Position numbers and translations under genes: made by a program. A stretch of 64,000 bases of DNA from Paenibacillus faecis (GTDB lineage Bacteria; Bacillota; Bacilli; Paenibacillales; Paenibacillaceae), in NCBI RefSeq assembly GCF_008084145.1, contig NZ_VSDO01000001.1, positions 1,378,840-1,442,839 of the forward strand, in the 5' to 3' direction. The stretch's first letter is position 1, and every line of letters begins with the position of its first letter. Shown piece by piece: positions 29,504-37,910 of this stretch. The notes beneath the pieces are model-generated. The model did no database searches and was not told the origin of the DNA. It saw only the letters and a program-made list of their open reading frames with translations.

Positions 29504-29717
29504 GATTTTTCTCCATTTCATGTTCTTTTTGGCGAAGCACTTCAATTGTTTGTTCTAGCTCTTTACGAATGTCCCCTCTCACATGCCCGGTGTAGAGGGA
29601 AATATTATCGACCGCGTTGAGCGTTAGCTTCCGATGGCTGGTCAGGATTATGCCTTTTCCATCATCGATGCTGATCTTTAGCGGCTCGACACGAGTGGCA
29701 TCAGGCAAGTTGCTCAT
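29493..29717 (-). pseudogene. Orphan fragment of a VgrG-like toxin carrier
   Basis: The 74-residue frame contains EPLKISIDDGKGIILTSHRK and LTLNAVDNISLYT, which match, with few changes, a stretch around residue 400 of the upstream VgrG-toxin (EPLKISFDDAIGVTLTSHRK, LTFQAAEDISLYT). The text then switches to an unrelated helical tail, EQTIEVLRQKEHEMEKN. The rest of the spike is missing. It looks like the remnant of an older or silent VgrG-toxin cassette left by recombination. Confidence 0.7.
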
Positions 29718-29877
29718 AAGCCTCTTGTGTCTGGCATTTAATCTGCCTACCTAACCATCTATTCAAGTTTTCTCATGCATTCAGCTCTTTCTTTTATTTT
29801 CTACATAAAAAAGCTCAATCCTACTCATAAAAACAAGTTGGAAAGAGCATTGAAAGTTTATCAAGTGTTTAACTTAT

Positions 29878-29960
29878 TTAGTGTTTGGTTTGTTGGATGT
29901 ATTGTACGAACTTGTTGTTGATGTTGTAAGTGAGCGTACACAAAAATATTGACAGACCCA
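29878..29960 (-). pseudogene. Possible transposase C-terminal remnant
   Basis: In the 257-bp gap between the VgrG fragment and the immunity gene, a short frame reads LTYNINNKFVQYIQQTKH and a stop, in the style of transposase C-termini. The remainder of the gap has no recognised feature. Weak evidence only. Confidence 0.2.
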
Positions 29961-29974
29961 TGTAGACTGCTCAA

Positions 29975-30523
29975 TTAATAACTTATAGTGATATTTTCAA
30001 AAATTTTAATCTTTCGGTCCGAATTTCTGTTTTTTACATTTATTTTATATATATGCGGTTTATAGTACTTATATTGCATATTCTCTTCATCATAAGTAGC
30101 TTCTTCCTCAATTATTTCAACTTTTTCTGCACCAATAAAGCATGAAATAAAATCTGCAAATAAAGACAGTATCTCGGCATGTGAGAGTTTGCGTAGATCC
30201 CCCTCATATACAACATTTCCAAAAGTATCACTTGTTGTATAAATACCTTTTGTATTTTCATCGATAAACATTATCTCTTCATCATAAACAAAAATTGATG
30301 TTTGATTTCCATTGAAACTAATAAATAAATCTTGTTTCTCTCCATCAAAACATATAAATTGAATGGGTGTACTTGAGGTTATTTCAATCTCTCTATCATC
30401 ATCAGACAATGCTCTTATAGCTACAGCTGGGTTATTTTCAAATCTAGTTATAAGATACTTCCAAAGTTCTTCATTAGAAAACTTCATACACGCCTTTGAA
30501 CCATAATTCACTTCTTCTTGCAT
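29975..30523 (-). CDS. Immunity candidate for the VgrG-deaminase
   Basis: A 182-residue, acidic, AT-rich protein with alternating beta strands, unlike any family I can name. It starts at TAATG, its A shared with the toxin stop codon, so translation is coupled to the toxin. That arrangement, and its size, make it the cognate antidote by position. An internal ATG at codon 13 has a better AAAGG site and could be the true start. Confidence 0.65.
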   Translation of the reverse strand: MQEEVNYGSKACMKFSNEELWKYLITRFENNPAVAIRALSDDDREIEITSSTPIQFICFDGEKQDLFISFNGNQTSIFVYDEEIMFIDENTKGIYTTSDTFGNVVYEGDLRKLSHAEILSLFADFISCFIGAEKVEIIEEEATYDEENMQYKYYKPHIYKINVKNRNSDRKIKIFENITISY

Positions 30524-33324
30524 TAATCAAACACCGTCCCTTTTATAAACTGATTTACTGGAAACTTTGTCTGGCATCTAGTACATACTGCAATAACTTG
30601 TCCTGTCCTTGGTCTAATTGCAGAAGTCATTATAATATTCGCGTTACTAGGCGGAATAAACTTACTAATTACTAAATCCTCTGCACAGATAGCCTGCCCT
30701 TTATATATTATACTATTTTTAGAACCTACTATTACTTCGCCTGTTCTTATATCTACACCTGCAACTACTGTTGTATACTTACTTTGCTGGGTTTTACTTA
30801 ATGCTTGTATTCTTGCTACCTCAGCATCTCTAGCCGCTGTAGCTTTAGCAAGATAATCATCAATTTTTTGATAGTACTCATCTGGTAAAAACGGCTCTTT
30901 AGCAAAATCATCGATTTTGCCCGTCCCCCCAGTCTTCCCTGCAGCTGCCGCCGCCCGCTCCGCCTCAATTTCCTCCATCGTCCTTCGGTAATTGAGCTGG
31001 ACGTCGGTCGGTTCCAGGTTGTCGTAGTCGATTCGATGGACGTTCGGCACATCCAGGTTGAAGTTCCCTACATTGGTGGCTGGTTTTAAGCCGTTCGTAA
31101 ACTTGGCCCCTAGGGCACTGCCCGCTTCTTTAAGCTGATCAGCAAATGCCTTGAATTTGGTATCGGCTGCCGCCATTCCATCCTTCAGGAATTGTTTGGT
31201 TTTCTTTCCGAACGCGTCGTACGTTTCGGTGAGTTGCTTGGCGTAATCCTTGGTTTTCTTTCCAAGCGCCGCGCCGACTTCGGCCAGATGATCGACGTAT
31301 TGATCGAATTTCTTCCCTACCGCTGCGGCCCCGTCCTTAACGAATTGCGAGGCGGAACCCATTCCTTTGTTCAGCCCCTGCCCGATCAGATTCCCGGCTT
31401 TCTTCGCGATTTTTGAATCCAGGGCTCCGGCCGTCAGTGTCCCGACGCCCGTATCGACCAGCAGCGTTTTAAAGCTGAAGCTGCCTTCCATTAATTGGCT
31501 CATGACGCTCTCTGCCGCGCTCTCCGCCGCATTAAATGCCGTTTTGCCGACAAAACCCGCCGCTCCTCCAAACGGGCCGAATACCGCTCCGGTCACAGCC
31601 CCGATCGACGAGTCCTTAAAGGCGGCCCACATATAATCGCCCGTGTCCGAGACTTCTCCCCGGGCAATATCCGAGATGGCCATCGTCGCCACGGCTGCCG
31701 TCCCCGCCATTGCAGCTCCCGCGACCACCGCCCCGACCACGACTGCCCCCGCGCCCATGGTCGCTACCGTAAATGCCGCTGCCACCGTCACCAAGGCCAC
31801 GACCGCCAACCCTGCCATGACATTCCCAAACAATTTTCCCCAACTGAATTTCTTCTTCTCTTCTTTCGGCGGTGTCCAGGTTGCCGGCTCGTCATCAAAT
31901 TTCGGATAGGTGGTCCGATCGCTTCCGTACTGCAGAACCTGATCCCCCAAAATTTGATACTCGTTTTCGATCGTAAATCCGCTCTGCTTGCTTAACTTTT
32001 TTGCCAGGATCAAGTTCGTCGTCCGGATCACGATGCGTTTCGGCGTGTACAGCGAAATATCCTCCGCCGCCTGGAAGGTCAGCTTCCGGTGGCTTGTCAA
32101 AGTGACCCCTATGGCGTCGTCAAAGCTGATTTTCAGCGGTTCCTTCGACCCGCTCATCACGTTGATCGCCGTCGGCGTGATCTCCAGCTCGCTTCCATGC
32201 TCGGTACCGAAATAGCGGTTGTTCGGATTGCCGGTTTTGGCACAGCCCTCACCGTTGGTCCGCACACACCCGATGACCCGCGCGTTGCCACCCTGATCAT
32301 CCGGGAAATAAAGACTGGCCTCCGTCCCCACCACGGGCATGCTGTACATCGCGTTTCCCGTAGGCGGAGCAAAGGGGAACCAATATGCGGCCCCTTTTGG
32401 CTGCTTCCCGTCGATCTCCAGATGCAGCTTGACCCGCTCGCCTTGGACCTCAAGCACTTTTCCCTGAATAGAAACGCCTGTCATTTGCTGATTATGTATG
32501 ATAGTTTGGCGTAGGCCTTCTCTTCGCGCCAAGCGATAAGTATACCGAAAAACCCCTTTGGTAATCGAAGCATTTACTTCGCCGACCACTAACGATTTAC
32601 CGCGAAAATCTGCCGCATCCCCCAAGCTCAAGCGCTGGTCGCTTTCAATGTCGTAACGAAAAAAATCCGTATGGTGAAGCCCCGCACCGCTTCCGCTCGC
32701 CTGGGTATAGGCCAGCAGATCCTTGCTCGCCCGATAGGGAATGTCGGAGGGAATCGTCAGGGGATTCCGTTTGGGGACACCTACATATATTCTTGGCTTT
32801 GCTTCCAATATATCACTGATAATAACGCTTTGAAAATGACTGGCTATTCGCTTAAGGAACTCCCAATCCGTTTCATCATACTGGACGATCGGCTCCCCGA
32901 TTCGCTTTTCGTTCCCCTCAACCTGAATCACATCATGTCCGGGATAGTCCGCCATCACCGTTTTGATCAGCGTCTCATAAGTCATCTCTTTATTCTGAAA
33001 AGAGCGGCGTTTCTTTCGAATATCCATGAAGGCTGTCGCCGACATCGCCTCGAGTTCAAGCAGAAATGTCCCGTTGCGATGCACCGTTTGCGCCTTGGAA
33101 ATCACCCCATGAAATATTTTGTGTTCCCCGGCCTCATCGTTGATTAAGACCTGAATCGTCTCTTCCATGGAAGCCTTAAGGACCGCGGTGATTTGAGCCG
33201 TTTCGTCCACGAACCCTCGAACCGTCAGCTTCCCATGTTCATTGGGCTTCCATTCGAGCGAGATGTCTTCAAGGACTTTGATCGGATAAGGCGACACGAT
33301 CCTTACTTGTTCGTAACCGACCAC
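30523..33324 (-). CDS. VgrG-like spike protein with C-terminal deaminase-like toxin
   Basis: A 933-residue polymorphic toxin. Residues about 1-300 match VgrG/phage gpD (ETDWEFLKRIASHF, then the OB fold AAYWFPFAPPTGN) and about 300-460 are the gp5-like needle. Residues about 510-620 are Gly/Ala-rich and hydrophobic, possibly membrane-crossing, then a helical stalk with KDG/GKK repeats (about 660-745). The C-terminal 85 residues have AICAEDL (Cys880, Glu882) and CTRCQ (Cys914, Cys917), the zinc and catalytic motifs of nucleic-acid or nucleotide deaminase toxins. The start is GTG 33324, ten bases past GGAGG. The last about 380 bases are AT-rich unlike the GC-rich body, a sign of an exchanged tip. 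Confidence 0.85.
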   Translation of the reverse strand: MVGYEQVRIVSPYPIKVLEDISLEWKPNEHGKLTVRGFVDETAQITAVLKASMEETIQVLINDEAGEHKIFHGVISKAQTVHRNGTFLLELEAMSATAFMDIRKKRRSFQNKEMTYETLIKTVMADYPGHDVIQVEGNEKRIGEPIVQYDETDWEFLKRIASHFQSVIISDILEAKPRIYVGVPKRNPLTIPSDIPYRASKDLLAYTQASGSGAGLHHTDFFRYDIESDQRLSLGDAADFRGKSLVVGEVNASITKGVFRYTYRLARREGLRQTIIHNQQMTGVSIQGKVLEVQGERVKLHLEIDGKQPKGAAYWFPFAPPTGNAMYSMPVVGTEASLYFPDDQGGNARVIGCVRTNGEGCAKTGNPNNRYFGTEHGSELEITPTAINVMSGSKEPLKISFDDAIGVTLTSHRKLTFQAAEDISLYTPKRIVIRTTNLILAKKLSKQSGFTIENEYQILGDQVLQYGSDRTTYPKFDDEPATWTPPKEEKKKFSWGKLFGNVMAGLAVVALVTVAAAFTVATMGAGAVVVGAVVAGAAMAGTAAVATMAISDIARGEVSDTGDYMWAAFKDSSIGAVTGAVFGPFGGAAGFVGKTAFNAAESAAESVMSQLMEGSFSFKTLLVDTGVGTLTAGALDSKIAKKAGNLIGQGLNKGMGSASQFVKDGAAAVGKKFDQYVDHLAEVGAALGKKTKDYAKQLTETYDAFGKKTKQFLKDGMAAADTKFKAFADQLKEAGSALGAKFTNGLKPATNVGNFNLDVPNVHRIDYDNLEPTDVQLNYRRTMEEIEAERAAAAAGKTGGTGKIDDFAKEPFLPDEYYQKIDDYLAKATAARDAEVARIQALSKTQQSKYTTVVAGVDIRTGEVIVGSKNSIIYKGQAICAEDLVISKFIPPSNANIIMTSAIRPRTGQVIAVCTRCQTKFPVNQFIKGTVFD

Positions 33325-33393
33325 ATTTGTCAAGCCTCCATTCGCATAACTGTCATGCTGTCCATTACCTCCGCCTATGCTTATATTTTTTAT

Positions 33394-33789
33394 TTATTCG
33401 CTTTGCTGCCCATTGCTGGCAAACTTAATGATTCCGCCCAACTTGCAATACAGCTCGGAATCCGTGGTCAACGCGCTTTCGCCGTCCACTTTCACTTTGG
33501 ATTTGGTTTTCGTCCAGGTGTCCCCCAGCAGTTCCGGACAACAAGGCTTGCCTTGAATCTGCTGATTGTCCATAGAAATCAAATAGATGGTTTCGCCGCT
33601 TTGATTTTTCTCGCTGTAGCAAATGCCAAAACTCGAGATATTCTCTTCTACCTTGCAGTCCCGTTCGTGCATCATAGGCTTGTCGCCAACAAAACTTCCA
33701 TGACTTACAGGTAAATTCAGCTTCCTCACGTGAGATCCGCAATCACAGAAGATTTCGGCCCCCCGGACGACGTAATAATATTTGTCCAC
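33394..33789 (-). CDS. PAAR-like tip protein (DUF4280)
   Basis: A 131-residue protein with the DUF4280 pattern: YYVVRGAEIFCDCGSHVRKL, NLPVSHG, a KPMMHERDC block, and CCPELLG. Cys and His positions suggest a metal-bound conical tip like PAAR proteins that cap VgrG spikes. The start is GTG 33789; GGAGGGAGGGG directly upstream decides it over the longer frame. It lies between the two VgrG-like genes' region and the toxin-bearing VgrG, 69 bp before the latter. Confidence 0.82.
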   Translation of the reverse strand: MDKYYYVVRGAEIFCDCGSHVRKLNLPVSHGSFVGDKPMMHERDCKVEENISSFGICYSEKNQSGETIYLISMDNQQIQGKPCCPELLGDTWTKTKSKVKVDGESALTTDSELYCKLGGIIKFASNGQQSE

Positions 33790-33820
33790 AACAACCCCTC
33801 CCTCCATAGTTAGGTTATCA

Positions 33821-34351
33821 TCACGAATCCACCTCGACCCGCTTGAGGGAAATCCCGACCAGATCCCGGCGCAAGATGCTTTCGGCCACTTCCAACCGCA
33901 CGACGATTAGCGGCTTTACACTTTCGGCGACTCTGAAAATGCGTTTCCCCTGCAGCTTGTCCTCCTGAAGAACCAGCCTCTTAATGACGCTCCGATCTAC
34001 AGTGAATTCACTCCGCGGGCTTAATGCTTCAATCTCTTGAAAAATCGGCAGATAGTAGATCGCTTGCTTGTTGTGAATCATATCGATTAAAGGAATCAGC
34101 TTGAACAAACAATCCGGCTCATACATTTCAATCAAGGGCTTAAGTCGTTCCGACACCAAAAAGAGCTGCGTACTCAGAACGTCCAGATCATCCGCCTCCG
34201 CTTCCGCCTGCACATGAAACAAGGTTGTGTCCGGAAGATGATGCGGCTGAATCCGGTTGATATGCCGAAAATCGATTTTCTTATGCAATTCCTTTAGGAT
34301 AGGAAAGCTGGTATAACGTTCGTCCTGCTGCAGCGTAAAATACTCCATCAC
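33821..34351 (-). CDS. Unknown VgrG-operon protein (176 aa)
   Basis: A 176-residue soluble protein I cannot assign. It is made of helices and short strands (FPILKELHKKIDFRHINRIQ, then YEPDCLFKLIPLIDMIHNK). It starts at GTG 34351, overlapping the upstream stop by 4 bp, so it is translationally coupled inside the spike operon. The position between VgrG and PAAR-like genes suggests an adaptor or chaperone; this is inference. Confidence 0.75.
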   Translation of the reverse strand: MMEYFTLQQDERYTSFPILKELHKKIDFRHINRIQPHHLPDTTLFHVQAEAEADDLDVLSTQLFLVSERLKPLIEMYEPDCLFKLIPLIDMIHNKQAIYYLPIFQEIEALSPRSEFTVDRSVIKRLVLQEDKLQGKRIFRVAESVKPLIVVRLEVAESILRRDLVGISLKRVEVDS

Positions 34352-34986
34352 ATTCCCCCCGCTTCACTCCGGTCCGAATCGTGATCCGGCTCTAGTAGAC
34401 CGAACAAAACCTCACTTTGATCCTGATATTCCCCTGCCAACACAAGAAAATCAGGTCTTTTCCGCATGACGCCCCAACCTTCGCTCTGCAAAAGATCCGG
34501 CACCAGGGTACGTATGAATTCCACCGCAAAGGAATGGTAGTACACCGCGACAATTTGGAGAATTCGATCCAAGTCCATGGCCGAGATTTTGCGGGCATAT
34601 CCGAGCCGTGCCGATTCCAGTTCATCCATGCGACGAAATAACGGATCAAATATAAAATCCGCCTCCCACCGTGCCGAGCACTCCACCCGATCCAAATACC
34701 AGCGATGGTCATAGACATCGATCCGGTAACATGCCTTTCGTTCCAGTAAACTCGTTCTTAAAAAAGTAAAGTAGAGATACTGACTGTCCCCTTTAAGATG
34801 TTGTTCCTGCAGCAAGGCCGCTTTTCTGCATACTCCATCCACGGCGTTTAAAAGGCCGGCCTCAATTTCAGCCTGATTTTTCTCGTAAGCCTGACCGATG
34901 AGAGGAATATCTTCTTCCCAACGACCGAACACGTATTTTTCCAAAAAGTCGTCGATAGCCGCCTCGCGTTCCATATAAGGTTTCAT
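34348..34986 (-). CDS. Unknown VgrG-operon protein (212 aa)
   Basis: A 212-residue, mostly helical, acidic soluble protein with aromatic-rich middle (YLYFTFLRTSLLERKACYRI). I do not recognise the family. It starts by a 4-bp ATGA overlap with the upstream VgrG gene and ends with a 4-bp overlap into the next, which shows tight co-translation. Likely an accessory protein for spike assembly or effector loading, by context alone. Confidence 0.75.
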   Translation of the reverse strand: MKPYMEREAAIDDFLEKYVFGRWEEDIPLIGQAYEKNQAEIEAGLLNAVDGVCRKAALLQEQHLKGDSQYLYFTFLRTSLLERKACYRIDVYDHRWYLDRVECSARWEADFIFDPLFRRMDELESARLGYARKISAMDLDRILQIVAVYYHSFAVEFIRTLVPDLLQSEGWGVMRKRPDFLVLAGEYQDQSEVLFGLLEPDHDSDRSEAGGM

Positions 34987-36392
34987 TCGATATTCACCCG
35001 GCCCCCGCTCATGGTGATCTGGTCTTCTATTTTCATGGAAGCATTGGCCTGGTTAAGTTCAATTCCCGCCTCGCCCTGAAGAAGGATCTTGGCCCCGCCG
35101 ATAATTTCGATATCCTCCTGGGCATTCAGGGAAATCTTCTTGTCGCTGTTAATTTCAATGCCGCCGTCATCCGTCAAACGCATCAGCAATTGGCCGCTTC
35201 CTATGATTTCTACCGCTCCTGGCTTGAAGACAATTTGCTTTCCGTATTTCGTAGAGATGCTTTTGACCGCCGGATCGCTTCTTTTTTGCGGGTCGGAGGA
35301 CTCCACATCCACGGAGCTTGCGGCAAACGCATTTTTCTCTTCCTTATCCGGAAAATAAAGCCGCACTTCGTCGCCAACCTCGGGCATACAGTACCATCCG
35401 CTTCCGTCCGGCGAAGAGTAAACCGTTGAATAGGGGAACCACATCGCTGCCCCCGATTGGCCTCGGTCGATATGAAGGCTTAATTTCACTTTGTCCTTGG
35501 CTACATCCGTGATCTTCCCAAACAGTGAAGTCCCGGCCAGGGCGGGATTGTATTCCATGGGATAGCGCAATCCGGTCTCGCTTTTGAGTTCGTAAGTATG
35601 CGTCAGCACATCGTGTTCCAGCCTAGTCTCCACTTTGCTCACAAACAGCTTGTTTCGGTGAAATTGAACGCTGGTGCCGAGTTCAAGCCATTTATGGCTG
35701 ACAACGGAATAGCTGATACTGCTTTGCTCGTTGATCCCGTCTATCCCGTTTTCGGATTTGATCTTGTATTCTCTCAGATCTTTTTGAATGGCATAATTGA
35801 ACTCTTGCAGCTCCTTAGGATCGCCCGAATCAGGCACCCCAATATAAACTTTGGTCCCTTCGCTGGAGCTTACGGGGATTAACGGAGCGTGAAAATGAGA
35901 GGCCAGACGCCTCATAAATACCCAATCCGTTTCCTGGTACTGAACGAGCAGGCTGCCGATCGCCTTTCCGCCCGTTGCTTCATCGATCAGGTCGGATGCC
36001 GGGTAGGCCTTGAGCATATTTCTGAACAGTTGATTGTAAGTCATGTGTTCGTCTTGATAGGATCGGCTCTCTTTGCGAATGTCCATCTTGACTGAAGCAC
36101 TATGGGCTTCAATCGTGATGCTCCGGACATCCCGGATCGCTTGGACCGACATATTCGTAATGACGCCTTGGAAGAGAGGGATCGTTCTGTCCTTCTCCTT
36201 CACCGTAACCTGGAGGACCTCGTCAGCTTCAACTTGTTCCACATACTTGTCCAGCACATCTTCGGACATAATGCCGGTAACCGTAAGCTTGGCATGATCA
36301 TTCACTTGTTTGACCATCCGAAGATCGGTAATCCGATCGAAAGGATACTGGGAAACCGAAATATCCGCCGACGAAAAGATCGTATGACTCAT
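34983..36392 (-). CDS. VgrG-like contractile-injection spike protein
   Basis: A 469-residue protein related to VgrG/Pvc8 and phage gpD. The N-terminal part has IRKESRSYQDEHMTYNQLFR and YQETDWVFMRRLASHFHAP, counterparts of which are present in the toxin-bearing paralog. An OB fold follows (AAMWFPYST, then PEVGDEVRLYFPD), and a C-terminal beta-prism-like repeat (INSDKKISLNAQEDIEIIGG). It has no toxin tail, so it is probably the plain spike subunit. It overlaps its neighbours by 4 bp at both ends. Confidence 0.88.
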   Translation of the reverse strand: MSHTIFSSADISVSQYPFDRITDLRMVKQVNDHAKLTVTGIMSEDVLDKYVEQVEADEVLQVTVKEKDRTIPLFQGVITNMSVQAIRDVRSITIEAHSASVKMDIRKESRSYQDEHMTYNQLFRNMLKAYPASDLIDEATGGKAIGSLLVQYQETDWVFMRRLASHFHAPLIPVSSSEGTKVYIGVPDSGDPKELQEFNYAIQKDLREYKIKSENGIDGINEQSSISYSVVSHKWLELGTSVQFHRNKLFVSKVETRLEHDVLTHTYELKSETGLRYPMEYNPALAGTSLFGKITDVAKDKVKLSLHIDRGQSGAAMWFPYSTVYSSPDGSGWYCMPEVGDEVRLYFPDKEEKNAFAASSVDVESSDPQKRSDPAVKSISTKYGKQIVFKPGAVEIIGSGQLLMRLTDDGGIEINSDKKISLNAQEDIEIIGGAKILLQGEAGIELNQANASMKIEDQITMSGGRVNIE

Positions 36393-36985
36393 GTTTCATC
36401 CTCCTCTTCTTCCTTTGCGACAGTGATCGTCCGTATGGCCTGATACGCTACATCCCTCCAGTCCGAATACGCCTTATAGTCACAGCAGAACGTTCCCATC
36501 AGTACCTGTCCTTCGAATTCCAAGAAGTACATGATGTTAAATAAGTAGCCTTCAATGACGGTACTTTTAAATTCAAAAAAGCCTACGGTCTTCCCGCCAA
36601 TCTCTTCAATGCCGCTCTCATAAAATACGTGGGTTGGGTTAACCCTCTGGATCATGGCTTTCATACCGGTGGTCAGTTCCTCTACCAACGCGTCTTCGAG
36701 CTCGTGATCGATTAGCTTAAATGTAAAGTCGACGCTGCCCGCTTCATCGCTTCGAATGATTTCCGGCCGCTGCTCGTAAGGATATTTAATTGAACTGAAC
36801 TTTAGCGGCATATCCTCAAACTCTTTTGGCAAATACATGGATAACTTGTCATCGAAGAACGATTGCTGTGTAAATTCGAAAATGCGTTGACCAATCCTGA
36901 CGGGGCCCGAAAGAATGGAGCGGGGGGTTAGGGACTGCTCCGCCTCATTGATCATTCGTGCAATTTTCTCGTCCATAAAAGACAT
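36389..36985 (-). CDS. Possible Eag/DcrB-like chaperone (first gene of the operon)
   Basis: A 198-residue protein with a central region resembling the DcrB/DUF1795 fold (LSMYLPKEFEDMP, a Gly-rich centre, GKTVGFFEFKS, then DVAYQAIRTI). DUF1795 proteins of type VI systems (Eag) chaperone membrane-embedding effectors loaded on VgrG or PAAR, and the toxin here does have a hydrophobic region. The homology is weak, so the call is tentative. AAGGAGG precedes the ATG. The promoter must lie in the 119 bp between this start and the terminators at 37105-37146. Confidence 0.55.
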   Translation of the reverse strand: MSFMDEKIARMINEAEQSLTPRSILSGPVRIGQRIFEFTQQSFFDDKLSMYLPKEFEDMPLKFSSIKYPYEQRPEIIRSDEAGSVDFTFKLIDHELEDALVEELTTGMKAMIQRVNPTHVFYESGIEEIGGKTVGFFEFKSTVIEGYLFNIMYFLEFEGQVLMGTFCCDYKAYSDWRDVAYQAIRTITVAKEEEEDET

Positions 36986-37104
36986 AGTAAGCCTCCTTCC
37001 GCCTTGGTTTTCATCTTAACTGTGAAATTAACCCATCTATCCCTATATTTAGGATACAAAATCGGATAAATTAACCCACTTTCATACAAATCATCCCATT
37101 TCTC

Positions 37105-37146
37105 CAAAAAAACACCCTGACCTCGGAGTTTCCTCCGAGTCAGGGT
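37105..37146 (-). terminator. Second terminator downstream of dps
   Basis: A long stem, ACCCTGACTCGGAG with CTCCGAGGTCAGGGT, tight loop, and GTTTTTTT on the minus strand. With the hairpin at 37165-37194 it insulates the spike operon from dps read-through. Confidence 0.85.
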
Positions 37147-37164
37147 CGAGATGTCACAACAAAC

Positions 37165-37194
37165 TAAAAAAGGCCGCCCGTTAAAGGGCGGCCT
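37165..37194 (-). terminator. Terminator after dps
   Basis: AGGCCGCCC and GGGCGGCCT form a 9-bp GC stem read on the minus strand, then TTTTTT. Confidence 0.88.
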
Positions 37195-37208
37195 CTTAAG
37201 GCTCTCGC

Positions 37209-37673
37209 TTATTTCCCCAGATAGGCGTTCAGCATCCAGGAATGTTTCTCCAGCGCCGACAGAATGCCGAGCAGCAAATCCGAAGTCGCTTCGTCCCCGG
37301 CTTCCTCGGCCGCTTGCATGCCTTGTTTCAGCTCGTCCGAAACTACGGCAAAGTCGCTCACGATCGCCGACACCATGGCTTCCGGCGTTTCGCCGCCCTT
37401 GGCTTCAGACAAAGTGGCCAGTTCCAGCGATTCACGCAAGGTCGCCACCGGTTTGCCGCCAATGGCCAACAGGCGTTCGGCCAATTCGTCGATATACCCG
37501 GCCGCTTCGTTGTACAATTCTTCGAATTTTTCATGAAGGGTGAAGAAGTTCGGCCCTTTCACATACCAGTGAAAATTATGCAGCTTGGTGTACAGCAGCG
37601 TCCAGTTGGCGATTTGCAGGTTCAATTGTTTCTCCAGGGCCAGTTCGTTTTGCGTCATACTTTGTTGAGTCAT
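37209..37673 (-). CDS. dps: Dps-family DNA-protecting ferritin
   Basis: A 154-residue mini-ferritin that stores iron by oxidising Fe(II) with peroxide and shields DNA. The intersubunit ferroxidase residues are visible: His35 in HNFHWY, His47 and Glu51 in FTLHEKFEE, Asp62 and Glu66 in YIDELAERL. The start is ATG 37673, eight bases after GGAGG; five earlier codons are in frame but hold the site. A PerR-type palindrome sits about 70 bp upstream, which fits peroxide induction. Confidence 0.93.
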   Translation of the reverse strand: MTQQSMTQNELALEKQLNLQIANWTLLYTKLHNFHWYVKGPNFFTLHEKFEELYNEAAGYIDELAERLLAIGGKPVATLRESLELATLSEAKGGETPEAMVSAIVSDFAVVSDELKQGMQAAEEAGDEATSDLLLGILSALEKHSWMLNAYLGK

Positions 37674-37738
37674 GATCATTTCCTCCATTCAAATATAGTG
37701 ATAAAGTAAAAGAAGCAGCTAACTTAAGTATCTTAAAT

Positions 37739-37753
37739 TTAGACTAATTCTAA
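37739..37753. promoter_or_regulatory. Candidate PerR/Fur box upstream of dps
   Basis: TTAGACTAATTCTAA is a 7-1-7 inverted repeat with one mismatch between arms and resembles the PerR consensus TTATAATnATTATAA. It lies 66 bp before the dps start. Confidence 0.45.
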
Positions 37754-37871
37754 ATCTAAATCCTGTATTTATCTTACCACTGTCCTCCAATTTCCGCAAG
37801 CTTTTTATACATGAATTTCCCGTGAAAAACGGCTCACTCTACAGTCTTTGTTGTTCACCCGCCGGTTATGC

Positions 37872-37904
37872 AAAAAAAAAGCCGCCCCCTCCGGGTCTGC
37901 GGCT
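37872..37904 (-). terminator. Terminator after DivIVA-like gene
   Basis: AGCCGC and GCGGCT stem read on the minus strand, then nine T. Confidence 0.8.
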
Positions 37905-37910
37905 CCTTGT

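Noticed and set aside
29878-29960. A whole insertion sequence in the gap upstream of the orphan VgrG fragment
   Set aside because: Only a tail-like peptide of about 18 residues is seen, no inverted repeats or target duplication; at most a relic.
27525-36985. A complete type VI-like or phage tail system
   Set aside because: Only spike, tip, toxin and accessory genes are present. No sheath, tube, tape measure, baseplate wedge or ATPase gene is found in the window.
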